Positions 19,401 to 27,474 are shown, numbered from the stretch's first letter. The stretch is 64,000 nucleotides of DNA from Flavilitoribacter nigricans DSM 23189 = NBRC 102662 (GCF_002646595.1 NZ_PDUD01000036.1:1-64000), one strand, 5' to 3'. Numbers and translations: made by a program. Notes: generated by a model from the sequence alone, not told the origin.

Positions 19401-19486
19401 CGCTACAGGGATTGAGCCCGGGAAACTATCTGCTGATCGTTCATACGGCTACGCAAAGTTTACGGCAGCACTTCGTCAAGCAATAA
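16451..19486 (+). CDS. Large T9SS-exported protein with 14 propeller-like repeats
   Basis: A 1011-residue protein with a long arginine-rich N-terminus (about 50 residues) before a weak hydrophobic stretch ending V-A-Q (about residue 74). Fourteen repeats of 50-60 residues follow (about 85-855), each built round A-M-D-x-x-G-D-F-V-V-x-W and ending I-Y-A-Q-R-F-x-x-x-G. Next comes a region like the 3-coathanger-stack domain (about 865-930; G-H-S-I-R-L-L-P-G-F-S-V). The last 75 residues are a T9SS type A sorting domain (I-Y-P-N-P-A-G-E, S-P-G-N-Y-L-L-I). Fourteen equal repeats could form two seven-bladed beta-propellers (inference). The next gene begins only 18 bases later. Confidence 0.85.
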   Translation: MKNKTCFNYRQVRYNFRKLAARLHRLLKSGRFFSIPYRHRTALLRRLLRYARRLSVPASFSVLCNFNPLTAVAQPIAGPDFVANTYTEGNQGNSVCGMDAQGNVVVVWLGSGTANATKDGIWGQRFSALGELVGTEFPLNMPGETGHSELKMAMADNGDFVITSTQSKPSGDQLDIYARCFFADGTPKGDEFRVNTTTANDQSNSAVAMNADGDFVVSWQSAENAGAETDVYARIYNANGSPKIGEVLVNTVTEGDQHSPTAGLHDDGDFVVAWSGAGPPTDTGIYAQRFNAFGTKMGGAFLVNSDPATPSFFPHLATGSDGNFIITYSKGQDPSTENEVFFQRFTFVGEKLGPETSVGFHNDPSAQQARIGIDDCGNFFILWLHEDPQTSGKQLYGQYYNREGIPYGPITTVNDSPEAGILVAPSIAMGATGDFVAVYSSDDGNALTDVQARIFARETRLTTGTETRINSYTKNDQQNPDVAVDGLGNTFVVWESTDGQDYPGPGVFAQRYGADGMRSGPEFQVHTTPPAFQTLPAVGSNASGQAVVVWQGKDPEDDLRIIVYGQRYQSDGSTDGDEFVIANVSSSPTEPAVDMQDDGSFIAVWGADGDTNTPLDVDIYGRLYDPSGNPLGPAFKANTDTVENQVFPDVAMDNDGDFIVSWHSRYFYVKAQRFDSSGNKVGGEIAVNDLSFNYQGEPVIGMSDNSDIVAAWSSSGVDGSAHGVLTKTFAAGEVPGSDQLVNTETEFDQSGTAVSMDGAGNFVILWRSGGPGLAHSGIQGQRFAQNGQRIGENFKLDIASEYAKHEPVVAMDQQGGFTAVWTSFDQDCSGRGIFGRRFTNEEAGCPSGSLVLQGNESVGAEHLSAQMISSVQEIGAGASVDYQAGHSIRLLPGFSVAQGAQFSARVADCEPGVSMLPANALPANTAAPLAGTHSPESGFSIYPNPAGEQIQLDLPAALTIQKIELWNLFGKKMGTYGPATRTVPLQGLSPGNYLLIVHTATQSLRQHFVKQ

Positions 19487-19504
19487 TTGTCAGAATTCAA
19501 TAGC

Positions 19505-20572
19505 ATGAGCCAGCCCCTGCCTCCATTTAGCTGCACCTTCAGCCCCAATGTTCCCGAATTACTGAGGGAGCTGAACTGTACGATCGCGCTAACCACCCAT
19601 CAGGCCGGGAAGTTGATCTTCCTAAGCCCCAATGGGCCGGAGCAATTGATGCAGTTACCACGGGATTTTGATCTGCCAATGGGTTTGGCGGTAGCTGACC
19701 GACGCCTGGCTCTGGCAACGGCAACGGAAGTTGTGGTGCTGGCGGATGCGAGTGGTCTGGCTCCCAATTACCCACCGAACCCGGGGAAATACGATGCGCT
19801 GTACCTACCGCGGGCCGTATATTTTACCGGTCCGGTAGACATTCATGACCTGCATTGGGACCAGGGTGGAGACCTGTGGGCCGTGAATACGCGTTTTTCC
19901 TGCCTGAGCAAAATTGATGCACACTATAGCTTTCGCCCGGTCTGGTCTCCATCCTTTGTCCGGGAACTGGTGCCGCTGGACTACTGTCATCTCAATGGCC
20001 TGGCTTTTCGTGACGGTCGCCCGCTTTACGTCAGCATGCTGGGTGCTTCCAACGAAGAAGAAGGCTGGCGGAAGAACATTTATAAAGGAGGCCTCCTGAT
20101 GGACATCGAGACGAATGAAGTGATATTGGATGGCCTCTCCATGCCGCATTCTCCACGTTGGATAGACGGGGCACTGTACGTGCTGTTATCCGCCAGGGGG
20201 CAATTGATCCGTTTGGATCCCGGCACGAAGCAGGTGGATGTCATTGCCCAGTTCCCTTCTTTCGTACGTGGACTGGCCAACAGGGGAGATTATCTTTTTG
20301 TCGGACTATCCCGTATCCGGCACCGCGCTTCCATCTTTCGCGAATTGCAGGTAGCCGGCGGTGGGGAAACCTGCGGCATCGAGATTGTTCATTTACCGAC
20401 GGGCCGCCCGGTGGGGCAGATCCGCTATCGCAATAGCGTGGAGGAGATCTACGACCTTCAGATCATTCCGGACCGACTCCGGCCGGGTATCCTCAACCAC
20501 CGTACCGAAACCCACCGATCCGGGTGGAATACCCCAGATCTGGATTACTGGACCGCCGCCCGCCCGCAATAA
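19505..20572 (+). CDS. TIGR03032-like predicted beta-propeller protein
   Basis: A 355-residue protein starting at the ATG at 19505, 18 bases after the stop of the large T9SS gene; an in-frame TTG directly after that stop would add six residues. It resembles the TIGR03032/DUF4915 family: F-x-C-T-F-S-P-N-V-P-E-L-L near the start, T-T-H-Q-A-G-K-L, D-I-H-D-L-H-W and a late G-I-E-I-V-H-L-P-T-G. The family has no assigned activity; some members lie near 2OG-oxygenase or sulfotransferase genes. There is no signal peptide, so it is probably cytoplasmic even though its neighbour is exported. Translational coupling with the upstream gene is likely. Confidence 0.75.
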   Translation: MSQPLPPFSCTFSPNVPELLRELNCTIALTTHQAGKLIFLSPNGPEQLMQLPRDFDLPMGLAVADRRLALATATEVVVLADASGLAPNYPPNPGKYDALYLPRAVYFTGPVDIHDLHWDQGGDLWAVNTRFSCLSKIDAHYSFRPVWSPSFVRELVPLDYCHLNGLAFRDGRPLYVSMLGASNEEEGWRKNIYKGGLLMDIETNEVILDGLSMPHSPRWIDGALYVLLSARGQLIRLDPGTKQVDVIAQFPSFVRGLANRGDYLFVGLSRIRHRASIFRELQVAGGGETCGIEIVHLPTGRPVGQIRYRNSVEEIYDLQIIPDRLRPGILNHRTETHRSGWNTPDLDYWTAARPQ

Positions 20573-20599
20573 TTGCGATCATAGAACAACCCGTCACCC

Positions 20600-20628
20600 A
20601 ATCTCCCCATCACCCATCACCCATGCAG
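20600..20628. repeat. Short CATCACC-type tandem repeat
   Basis: A few imperfect copies of CCCATCA/CATCACC in the 127-base gap before the hydrolase gene, a simple microrepeat. No function suggested. Confidence 0.5.
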
Positions 20629-20699
20629 TAACAAATTAAAGTCCCACAATTTGCTTATTCTACCGAGTCTTGTGAAATTAGCTGCAAAGTCAAAACGAA

Positions 20700-21635
20700 A
20701 TGAATAAATGCCAACTATCGGGATTGCTGTCGGCAATTCTACTATTGTCCGTATGGAGCAGTCACGCTCAGGAGTATATCCCACTCTGGCCCGACGGGAA
20801 AATGCCCAACAGTAAGGGATTGGCGGTGCAGGACACCATCGTCAGAGAACGATTTCAGCAGGTGGGCGAGCCGGGCATGTACGCGCTTTTCCCTTCCAGC
20901 GACGAGAACAACGGGAGTGCCGTACTGATCATTCCCGGCGGCGGATACCACCATGTCACTTATAATTTCAGTGGTTTGCAACTGGCCAAATGGCTCAATA
21001 CGCTGGGTATCTCGACATTTGTACTCAAATACCGTCTGCCGCATTCTCCGGACCTGAAAGTCCGCCACGAAGGCCCCATTCAGGACGCCGAACGCGCCAT
21101 GCAACTGATCCGGGCCCATGCCGAAGAATGGGGGATCGATAAAGAGCGGATCGGTGTACAGGGCACCTCGGCCGGAGGGCACCTGGCGGCCGTACTGGGC
21201 ACCGAACCGCAAGATCTGGCGGATATTGGGGACGAGGTAAGCCGGGAATCCTACGCGCCCAACTTCCTGATCCTGGTTTCACCGGTCATTTCCTTTGTGG
21301 ACAGTCCGCACCGGGGGAGCCAGCGAAACTTTCTGGGGCCCGAACCGGCGGCCGGCCTGATCGATACCTATTCCGCCGAAAAACGGGTGTCGGAACGTAC
21401 GCCTCCCGCTTTTCTGGTACACGCGGCAAACGATACGTCTGTGGATCCGATGAATAGTTTGCTTTTCACGCAGGCCCTGATGGAGCACGATGTTTCGGTG
21501 AGTTTCCATTTGTTCCCGACGGGCAAACACGCGATCGCTATGCGTAACAACCCCGGTGCGACCGACCTCTGGACTGCCATCTGCGAAGCTTGGATGAAGG
21601 AGAAAGGGTTCATTCGCCTGGTATCCAAGCAATGA
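20700..21635 (+). CDS. Exported alpha/beta hydrolase (acetyl-xylan-esterase-like)
   Basis: A 311-residue protein with a signal peptide ending S-H-A-Q (about residue 24). The alpha/beta-hydrolase core shows the oxyanion motif I-I-P-G-G-G-Y, the nucleophile elbow G-T-S-A-G-G (Ser157), a likely catalytic Asp in N-D-T-S-V (Asp245) and His277 in G-K-H-A-I. The early P-L-W-P-D-G-K-M-P is typical of the BD-FAE/acetylxylan-esterase-like group found beside polysaccharide-degradation genes. It probably removes acyl groups from glycans in the periplasm. It is a single transcription unit. Confidence 0.88.
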   Translation: MNKCQLSGLLSAILLLSVWSSHAQEYIPLWPDGKMPNSKGLAVQDTIVRERFQQVGEPGMYALFPSSDENNGSAVLIIPGGGYHHVTYNFSGLQLAKWLNTLGISTFVLKYRLPHSPDLKVRHEGPIQDAERAMQLIRAHAEEWGIDKERIGVQGTSAGGHLAAVLGTEPQDLADIGDEVSRESYAPNFLILVSPVISFVDSPHRGSQRNFLGPEPAAGLIDTYSAEKRVSERTPPAFLVHAANDTSVDPMNSLLFTQALMEHDVSVSFHLFPTGKHAIAMRNNPGATDLWTAICEAWMKEKGFIRLVSKQ

Positions 21636-21903
21636 GAAGTAGATTAAGGCTGAAGTCTAAACCTTTGGACAAGGAGAATGGAAGACATGGTGAAGGGGCG
21701 CAATGCAACGCTCGCAACTCCTCTCCTTGCCTCTCAATCTCCCTGTCTTTGCTTGATTAATGCAAATTTTCTAGCAGTGTATCCTGGTCACTCCGTATTC
21801 CTTATTTTGTCCAGTAGTAGGGCTGAAGTGGACCGGAAGGCAGCAAAAGAAGACCGGTTTTTAACGGCCACCCAATCCATCTCAGTTTGGTTGGATACTA
21901 TTT

Positions 21904-24321
21904 TTATTCGTTGCGCAATGACTGTACCGGGTCCGTCAGTGCTGCTTTGAAACTCTGCGAGCCTACGGTCACAAAGGCAATCGCCAGAGCCAGTACACCG
22001 GCGGCGGCAAATATCCACCACTCCATATCGATCCGGTAAGCGAAGTCGTTGAGCCAGGATTGCATCAGGAACCAGGCAATAGGCGTGGCGATCAGCAAAG
22101 CGATCAGGACGAGTTTCAGGAAATCTCTGGACATCAGCGCCACGATACTGCCGACACTGGCCCCGAGGACTTTCCGGATACCGATCTCCTTGCGTTTTTG
22201 CTCCGTCGCGTAGACGGCAAGCCCGAAGGCCCCGATGCAGGCAATGAAGACGGCCAGTACGGTAAAGATCAGGAGTAATCTACTGAGTTTCTGCTCGTTT
22301 TCGTACATGGCCTGGAAACCGGCATCCACAAACTGGTAATCGATCGGATAACCGGTTTCAAATGCATCCCATTGGCTTTCGATGGCGGCAAGGGTTTCGG
22401 AAAGATCACCGGAATTCAGACGTAATACCATTTTCCAGTAGGAATCCGGATAGATCTGCAACACCGTGGTTTCCACGTTTTCGTGCATGCTGTTGTAGTG
22501 AAAATCCCGGACCACGCCAATGATGGTCCCTTGCTTAATGGTATCCTTATCCATCCACATTTTCCATTCCAGCCGTTTTCCGATGGCTTCTTCGGGCGTG
22601 GCGGCAATATCCAGTTCTTTCAATGCCGTTTCGTTGACGATAAAGGTACCCGTAGCGTCGGTTGCAATGGACCGGGAAAAATCCCGCCCGGCAATGATCT
22701 CCATACCCATGGTCCCGATATAATCGTGGTCCACATTGAAAATGCGGGCCGGCAAACTCCGGCGGTTCTCACCCGGTACGATGATGTTATCACCGGATAC
22801 GATGTCACCCGGAATGCCGAAGCAGGTACTGGCGGAAGCCACGCCGGAGATCTTCAGAAATTCCTCTTTGGTATTCTCCATATTCTTGAACATACTCCCT
22901 TTCATAGGGAAATGGATCAGCTGTTCCTTTTCGAAACCAAGATCGCTCTGGTTCAGAAAATTCATCTGCCGCAGTATGATCAATACGCAACTGATCAGCA
23001 AAATGGAAAGGCTGAACTGGGTGGTTACCAGTGCTTTGCGCAGCCAGTTGACGTGGCCGGAAGGTTTGCTCAGACCGCCTTTCAGTACCGCAGCGGGGCG
23101 GAAGGCAGCCAGAACGAAGGCGGGATAACTACCGGCCAGGAGACCGATCAGGAGCGTCAGCCCCAGAATGATCAGGGGCAGGTAGGCGTTGGAAAACAGG
23201 GAGAATTCCAGACTTTTATCCGTAAAATTATTCAGAAAAGGCAGGGCGATCCGGGTCAGCGGCAGGGCGATCAGCATGGCGATGGATACGATGATCGTCG
23301 CTTCGGCGAGGAACTGCTTGCGCAACTGGTTCTGTTGGGCGCCGGTGGCCTTGCGGATCCCCACTTCATTGGCCCGTTTGGCGGCCCGGGCCGTACTCAT
23401 GTTGACGAAATTGATGCCGGCAATAACCAGCAAAAATATCCCAACCAGGGCCAGTCCGTTCACGTACCGACTATTGCCACGGACAGCCGCGTCGTTGTGG
23501 ATATTTCCGGAATGGAGATGGATATCCGTCAGGGGCTGAAGAACGGGATAGTAGTAGAAACCGTGTTCCTTGGTCTGGGGATGGGCGTGCTGCTCCACGT
23601 AGGCCGAAAGTTTGCGGGTAAAGGTCTTCGGATCGGTTCCGGGGAAAACCTTGACGTAATTGTAGAAGTCCTGCCAGACCCAACTATTGATCCTTTCCTC
23701 GGGCACCTGGTTCAATAGGTTTTCGAAAGAGAGTAGATAGTCAAAATCCAGATGGAAATGGGGTGAACGCGATTCCAGCACGCCGGTCACTTTTACCTCA
23801 TCACTATTGATCTTGATGGTCTGACCGACCGGGTTCTCATCCCCAAAATACTTCCGGGCCAGCTCCGGACTGAGCACAATGGTGTTGGGTTCGCTCAGGG
23901 CCGCAGTAGGAGTTCCGTACCGGAACGGCAGTGCAAAGAGATCGAAAATACTATTCTCGGCAAAGAAACCGTCAGCTTCCAAAAAGCTGTTATCCTGATG
24001 GGTAAACAACAGCTTCTGCCGGATCTGATACAGGCGGGTCGTACGCTCCACTTCGGGAAATTCGGCCGCCAGGGTCGGTGCGTAGGCGGGCGAAGTGCCG
24101 GCCCAGTGAGCGGCACCGCCTTCGCCGCCCCTTTCGGCGGTAATGCGGTAGATACGATCCTTATCGGGATGGTACTGGTCGAACTGCCATTCATCCCAGA
24201 CAAAGAGGCCGATCAGAAAGCAGACCGAGATACCGATGCTGAGGCCGGCTACATTGATGAGGGTAGTACTTGGATTGCGCCGGGCCTGGCGCAGGGCGAT
24301 TTTCAGGTAATTACGTAACAT
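21904..24321 (-). CDS. FtsX/MacB-type ABC transporter permease
   Basis: An 805-residue permease with the usual Bacteroidota tandem layout. A TM helix (about 20-40) is followed by a periplasmic MacB-core domain (40-280) and three TM segments (about 285-430). A further TM helix near 440, a second periplasmic domain and three final TM helices (about 690-800) complete it. The conserved opening N-Y-L-K-I-A-L-R-Q-A-R-R-N, the R-A-A-K-R-A-N-E-V-G-I-R-K motif and the late E-I-G-I-R-K-V-L-G-A-S identify the family. No ATPase gene lies beside it. It follows the BlaI/BlaR1 genes on the same strand after a 195-base gap. Related permeases export lipids, peptides or drugs, or transmit envelope signals. Confidence 0.93.
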   Translation of the reverse strand: MLRNYLKIALRQARRNPSTTLINVAGLSIGISVCFLIGLFVWDEWQFDQYHPDKDRIYRITAERGGEGGAAHWAGTSPAYAPTLAAEFPEVERTTRLYQIRQKLLFTHQDNSFLEADGFFAENSIFDLFALPFRYGTPTAALSEPNTIVLSPELARKYFGDENPVGQTIKINSDEVKVTGVLESRSPHFHLDFDYLLSFENLLNQVPEERINSWVWQDFYNYVKVFPGTDPKTFTRKLSAYVEQHAHPQTKEHGFYYYPVLQPLTDIHLHSGNIHNDAAVRGNSRYVNGLALVGIFLLVIAGINFVNMSTARAAKRANEVGIRKATGAQQNQLRKQFLAEATIIVSIAMLIALPLTRIALPFLNNFTDKSLEFSLFSNAYLPLIILGLTLLIGLLAGSYPAFVLAAFRPAAVLKGGLSKPSGHVNWLRKALVTTQFSLSILLISCVLIILRQMNFLNQSDLGFEKEQLIHFPMKGSMFKNMENTKEEFLKISGVASASTCFGIPGDIVSGDNIIVPGENRRSLPARIFNVDHDYIGTMGMEIIAGRDFSRSIATDATGTFIVNETALKELDIAATPEEAIGKRLEWKMWMDKDTIKQGTIIGVVRDFHYNSMHENVETTVLQIYPDSYWKMVLRLNSGDLSETLAAIESQWDAFETGYPIDYQFVDAGFQAMYENEQKLSRLLLIFTVLAVFIACIGAFGLAVYATEQKRKEIGIRKVLGASVGSIVALMSRDFLKLVLIALLIATPIAWFLMQSWLNDFAYRIDMEWWIFAAAGVLALAIAFVTVGSQSFKAALTDPVQSLRNE

Positions 24322-24516
24322 GTCGGATGGGTTTTACTGTGGTTACGTTTACCGCAAAAATTAAGCCGGAAGGTGCAAGGTGCTGATTGTTAGCTAATTG
24401 ATGGTGGAGGTGGATGCTGGGTTTGTTCGGAATTGAACAACGGTTGTCCAGTTTCGGACTATGAAAATGATGTCATGATCCGGCAAAGCCGGATCACAAC
24501 ATCTGGAATAATCCTA

Positions 24517-26631
24517 TCATTCATTGTGGCTCGTCGAGTAGCTGTTCTGCGTACCGATACTGCGGGAGTTTTCATCTATTTTAAAGACGAATTGCCCATT
24601 TTCCGGTACCTCGAAGCCATATTTTTTCAGCATCGTCCGGTACTTCTGAGCCTGTTGCCCGGATAGTGCCTTACCGTTTACGGTGACCTCATCTTTAGTA
24701 GCAACGAACATAAGCTGCTTATCCGATTTTTTGCCGAGCCCATCCGCTTCTAGCGCACTGAAGAATTCTTTTTCGAAAGCCGCCATCAGGATATCATGGG
24801 CCGTCATTCGGTCATCGTGAAAATCCATGCGCACGTCGTGTACGCTCATCCGGGCATCGTGGATGTTCATTCGGCCGTCGTGGGCACTCATGCGCAGATC
24901 GTGCACGCGCATCCGGTCTTCGTGTACCTCCATGCGGCTGTCGTGATCGGCCTGCTTTTTTTCGTGGTCTTTGATGGTATTTTCAAAATTCTTGATGTAG
25001 TTCTCGAGATCGCTTTTTACCACGTTTTCCGCTTCCTTAATGGCATTCTCGTGTTCCTTGATGGAGTTCTCAAAAAATTTGATGCCTTTTTTCAGCGCTA
25101 CCGCTTCGGCAATATTGTCTCCGGCAGCCTGTTGCTTAATTTTGGCTTTCCAGTCGTTGTAGAACGCCTTCATCTGATCCTGTCGCTGTTGCCAGGCACC
25201 GAGATAGTCATTTTTGACCTTGGCCTGCCAGCTATCCAGGCTGGCCTGAAATTTTTCGATGGTGCCGCGCAGGAATTCGTGATCATCGGATTTGGAGGCC
25301 AGTTCCGATTCCAGTTTTTCCAGCGAGTAAGGAAAATCCGGAGGTGCGGGAAGCGTCGGTTCGTTGCGCATGGCCGGAATATTCGGTTTGTAGGGAATGG
25401 TGTCGGAAGGCTCCGTCCCAGGATTGGTGGCCGCTGGTGCTGCCGGCAGATTGGGCAGTGTGGGCAGATCGGGAGTAGTAGCGGTGAGTGGTTCCTGGGG
25501 TAGGGCAGCTGACTCGATGGTCGTAATGGTTTCCAGCGGAGCCGTAAGGGCTTCCGTTTCCGGAACAAAGTCCGGTTTTTCCGGCATTTTGGCCCAGGAG
25601 GCCACGCCGATCGCCAGTAATAAGGCCAGCGAAAGTCCGGCTTTTCCGTAGTCGGTACGGTAGCTCGCCGGAGCAGCTATACAGATCCTTTTGATCCGGT
25701 CCAGTAGGTGATGTTTCTTACCTTGTAAGGCCATAGCTAATGATTTTTGTTGACGTTTTTCTTCCATTAATAATAAAGTCTGAGCGTATAGTCGGGCGTT
25801 ACCACAAACGGCAACAGCTATATCGTCACAACATTGTTCGCGTTCCTGCTGGATCTGGTTGGACAACCACCAGTATACCGGATGGTAAAAAAGGACCATC
25901 TCCAGCGCGGCGATCAGCAGGTTCATCAGGAAATCGTGGCGGCGGATATGCGCCAGTTCGTGAATGATGATGGCTTCTACCTGTTCCGGGGCCAGACCGT
26001 TCAGCGTGCCCAGCGGCACCAGCACAACGGGTTTGAGATGACCCAGGATCAGCGGCACTTCCGTCTTTACGGATTCCAGCAGGCGGACCCCCTTACGAAT
26101 ACCCATTTTGGCGCTCCAGTTATGTACCTTATCCTGCCAGCTGCTATCGGCCGGTCTGGAGCCGAAACGCCGTAGTCGGTAGGTGTAGATCAGACCTCCC
26201 AGCCAGCGAAAGGCAAAGAAACAGACACCGGCCAGCCAGAGGTTGACCAGGTATCCGGAATACAACTGGATAAATTCATGGACGGATGCACGGAAGGAAA
26301 GACCGGCTTCGGTGCCAAAGTCTATCGGCGTCTGCTGGTTCGCTGGCAGCGCTCCGGCGGTCTCCTCCGTACCGGCGGCCATGTCCGCCTCCAGCCATAC
26401 GGTTGTTGCCGGGGATTCCGGTAGATACAGGTAAAAGGTGAAGGCCATGCTGCCCACCAGCAACAGGAGAGCGAGGCAAAGTATATTGTAGCGCAACCTG
26501 GGAGCTTGTTTTTTGAACAGCACCAGGAGCGGAAGCGTCAGCACGAAGATCAGCGTGCCCTGCCAGAGGGAATGCAGTAGGGTCCAGCCGAGAGCTTCGG
26601 CCCAGTCGGGTTGAAAAAGATTCAGATACAT
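24517..26631 (-). CDS. BlaR1-type M56 metallopeptidase with heptad array
   Basis: A 704-residue sensor protease. Residues 1-330 hold four hydrophobic segments and the zinc-protease motif H-E-L-A-H (224-228), with Q-E-R-E-Q-C-C-D-D (about 262-270) supplying the third ligand. After a TM segment near 335-350 comes a P/T-rich linker, then about 200 residues of charged helix. Residues 563-618 are eight seven-residue units of the form H-D-x-R-M-x-x. A compact end of about 85 residues follows. No penicillin-binding domain is present, so the signal is probably not a beta-lactam. By analogy it should cleave or inactivate the BlaI-like repressor encoded five bases upstream. Confidence 0.9.
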   Translation of the reverse strand: MYLNLFQPDWAEALGWTLLHSLWQGTLIFVLTLPLLVLFKKQAPRLRYNILCLALLLLVGSMAFTFYLYLPESPATTVWLEADMAAGTEETAGALPANQQTPIDFGTEAGLSFRASVHEFIQLYSGYLVNLWLAGVCFFAFRWLGGLIYTYRLRRFGSRPADSSWQDKVHNWSAKMGIRKGVRLLESVKTEVPLILGHLKPVVLVPLGTLNGLAPEQVEAIIIHELAHIRRHDFLMNLLIAALEMVLFYHPVYWWLSNQIQQEREQCCDDIAVAVCGNARLYAQTLLLMEEKRQQKSLAMALQGKKHHLLDRIKRICIAAPASYRTDYGKAGLSLALLLAIGVASWAKMPEKPDFVPETEALTAPLETITTIESAALPQEPLTATTPDLPTLPNLPAAPAATNPGTEPSDTIPYKPNIPAMRNEPTLPAPPDFPYSLEKLESELASKSDDHEFLRGTIEKFQASLDSWQAKVKNDYLGAWQQRQDQMKAFYNDWKAKIKQQAAGDNIAEAVALKKGIKFFENSIKEHENAIKEAENVVKSDLENYIKNFENTIKDHEKKQADHDSRMEVHEDRMRVHDLRMSAHDGRMNIHDARMSVHDVRMDFHDDRMTAHDILMAAFEKEFFSALEADGLGKKSDKQLMFVATKDEVTVNGKALSGQQAQKYRTMLKKYGFEVPENGQFVFKIDENSRSIGTQNSYSTSHNE
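24778..24945 (-). repeat. Eight 21-bp coding repeats (H-D-x-R-M-x-x heptads)
   Basis: Within the BlaR1-type gene, codons 563-618 repeat every 21 bases. The constant part on the coding strand encodes His-Asp-x-Arg-Met and the two following positions vary. The first unit is HDSRMEV and the last HDILMAA. The DNA is conserved mainly at the fixed codons, which suggests selection on the protein pattern or recent expansion. Confidence 0.9.
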
Positions 26632-26636
26632 AGTGC

Positions 26637-27032
26637 TTATTTTGGCGCGTTGTTATCCAGTTCATCCAGAAAATTCCGGATCTCATCCAGCTCTTCCGGG
26701 CTGGTTTCGTGATTGCCCAGCAGTTGCATAACCAGTTTGGAGGAGGATCCCTTAAAGGTGGTCCGGATCATATTGTCCAGCACTTCCCGTACATTTTCCT
26801 CTTCGGAGATGGTTGGGGTGTAAATGTGACTGACTCCATCGAGGGTTCTTTCCAGGAGCCCCTTCTCATGCATGACCTGCATCATCTTCAGCGCGGTGGT
26901 GTAACCGACCTTTTTACCGCTTTTCTGGGCGATCAACTGTTCGTGCACCTGCCGGACCGTAGCCGGACCGAGCTTCCACAGGATCTTTAGAATGGTCATT
27001 TCCCGCTGGGTGGGTTTGGGTATTTCGGACAT
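26637..27032 (-). CDS. BlaI/MecI-family transcriptional repressor
   Basis: A 131-residue winged-helix repressor. Residues about 5-75 are the DNA-binding domain (P-T-Q-R-E-M-T-I-L-K-I-L-W, T-V-R-Q-V-H-E-Q-L, G-Y-T-T-A-L-K-M-M-Q-V-M). The rest forms the dimerising, protease-sensitive tail. The start at 27032 (or the adjacent ATG at 27035) is preferred over 27056. The extra codons would be made by an operator copy, and the likely -7 box lies just upstream at 27054-27061. The repressor and protease genes are five bases apart, the standard two-gene circuit in which the sensor protease relieves repression. Confidence 0.93.
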   Translation of the reverse strand: MSEIPKPTQREMTILKILWKLGPATVRQVHEQLIAQKSGKKVGYTTALKMMQVMHEKGLLERTLDGVSHIYTPTISEEENVREVLDNMIRTTFKGSSSKLVMQLLGNHETSPEELDEIRNFLDELDNNAPK

Positions 27033-27034
27033 CA

Positions 27035-27107
27035 TACGATTTTTTTCGTAGGACAAAGGTGTACGATTTTTTTCGTATGTGCAAGTTTTGGTACGATTTT
27101 TTTCGTA
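27035..27107 (-). promoter_or_regulatory. Three identical BlaI-type operators and overlapping promoter
   Basis: The 16-base palindrome TACGATTTTTTTCGTA (arms TACGA/TCGTA) occurs three times without change, at 27035-27050, 27062-27077 and 27092-27107. A -7-like box, CACCTTTG on the minus strand (27054-27061), lies between the first two copies. Bound repressor would therefore block the promoter of its own gene, the usual autoregulation of this family. Confidence 0.85.
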
Positions 27108-27263
27108 GGCTAGTGGTTTTTTAATGTTTCGGAGAATGGAACAGGGGGGCTAAAACAGAGGAAAACCCGGACGGGCTATACCGTTTAATACCAAGGACAG
27201 GGGATTTTTTCAAAGGTTGTAATTCGGTAGCCGAAAAGAGGGAAGGAATTTGTGGAGCCTGTT

Positions 27264-27474
27264 ATACTTGACAACATGTGATTTTGTGCAAATGAAGATC
27301 CCCCTTAGACCTTCGGCCAACTCCCCAGTCATACGGCCCTTACCGGGGTGGAGCACAATCATCCATTAAGCAAGGTGTTATCCTCCTCGGGAGGAGGTGC
27401 CCGCCCAGAACGGGCCCGTATGGGCAGGGCGGAGGAGGAATATCAAATGCATAAAATCTGACGTTGTGTAGTAT
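27264..27474. repeat. Possible degenerate MITE-like element
   Basis: Within a 616-base gene-free stretch, 27264-27290 and 27448-27474 form an imperfect inverted repeat (20 of 27 positions match). The interior holds the palindrome CCTCCTCGGGAGGAGG (about 27382-27397) and a GC-rich pair GCCCGCCC/GGGCAGGGC. No protein is encoded. The word CGGGCCCGTATGGGCA (27411) recurs with one change inside another inverted-repeat element near 63222. No gene was seen in the rest of 27108-27672. Confidence 0.4.

Noticed and set aside
22483-23718. Long plus-strand frame opposite the FtsX-type permease
   Set aside because: It is the shadow of a well-supported permease gene; composition is low-complexity and no motif is present.
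24517-27056. Beta-lactam resistance regulator pair (blaR1/blaI proper)
   Set aside because: The sensor lacks the penicillin-binding C-terminal domain and no beta-lactamase gene is nearby, so only the circuit type is shared.
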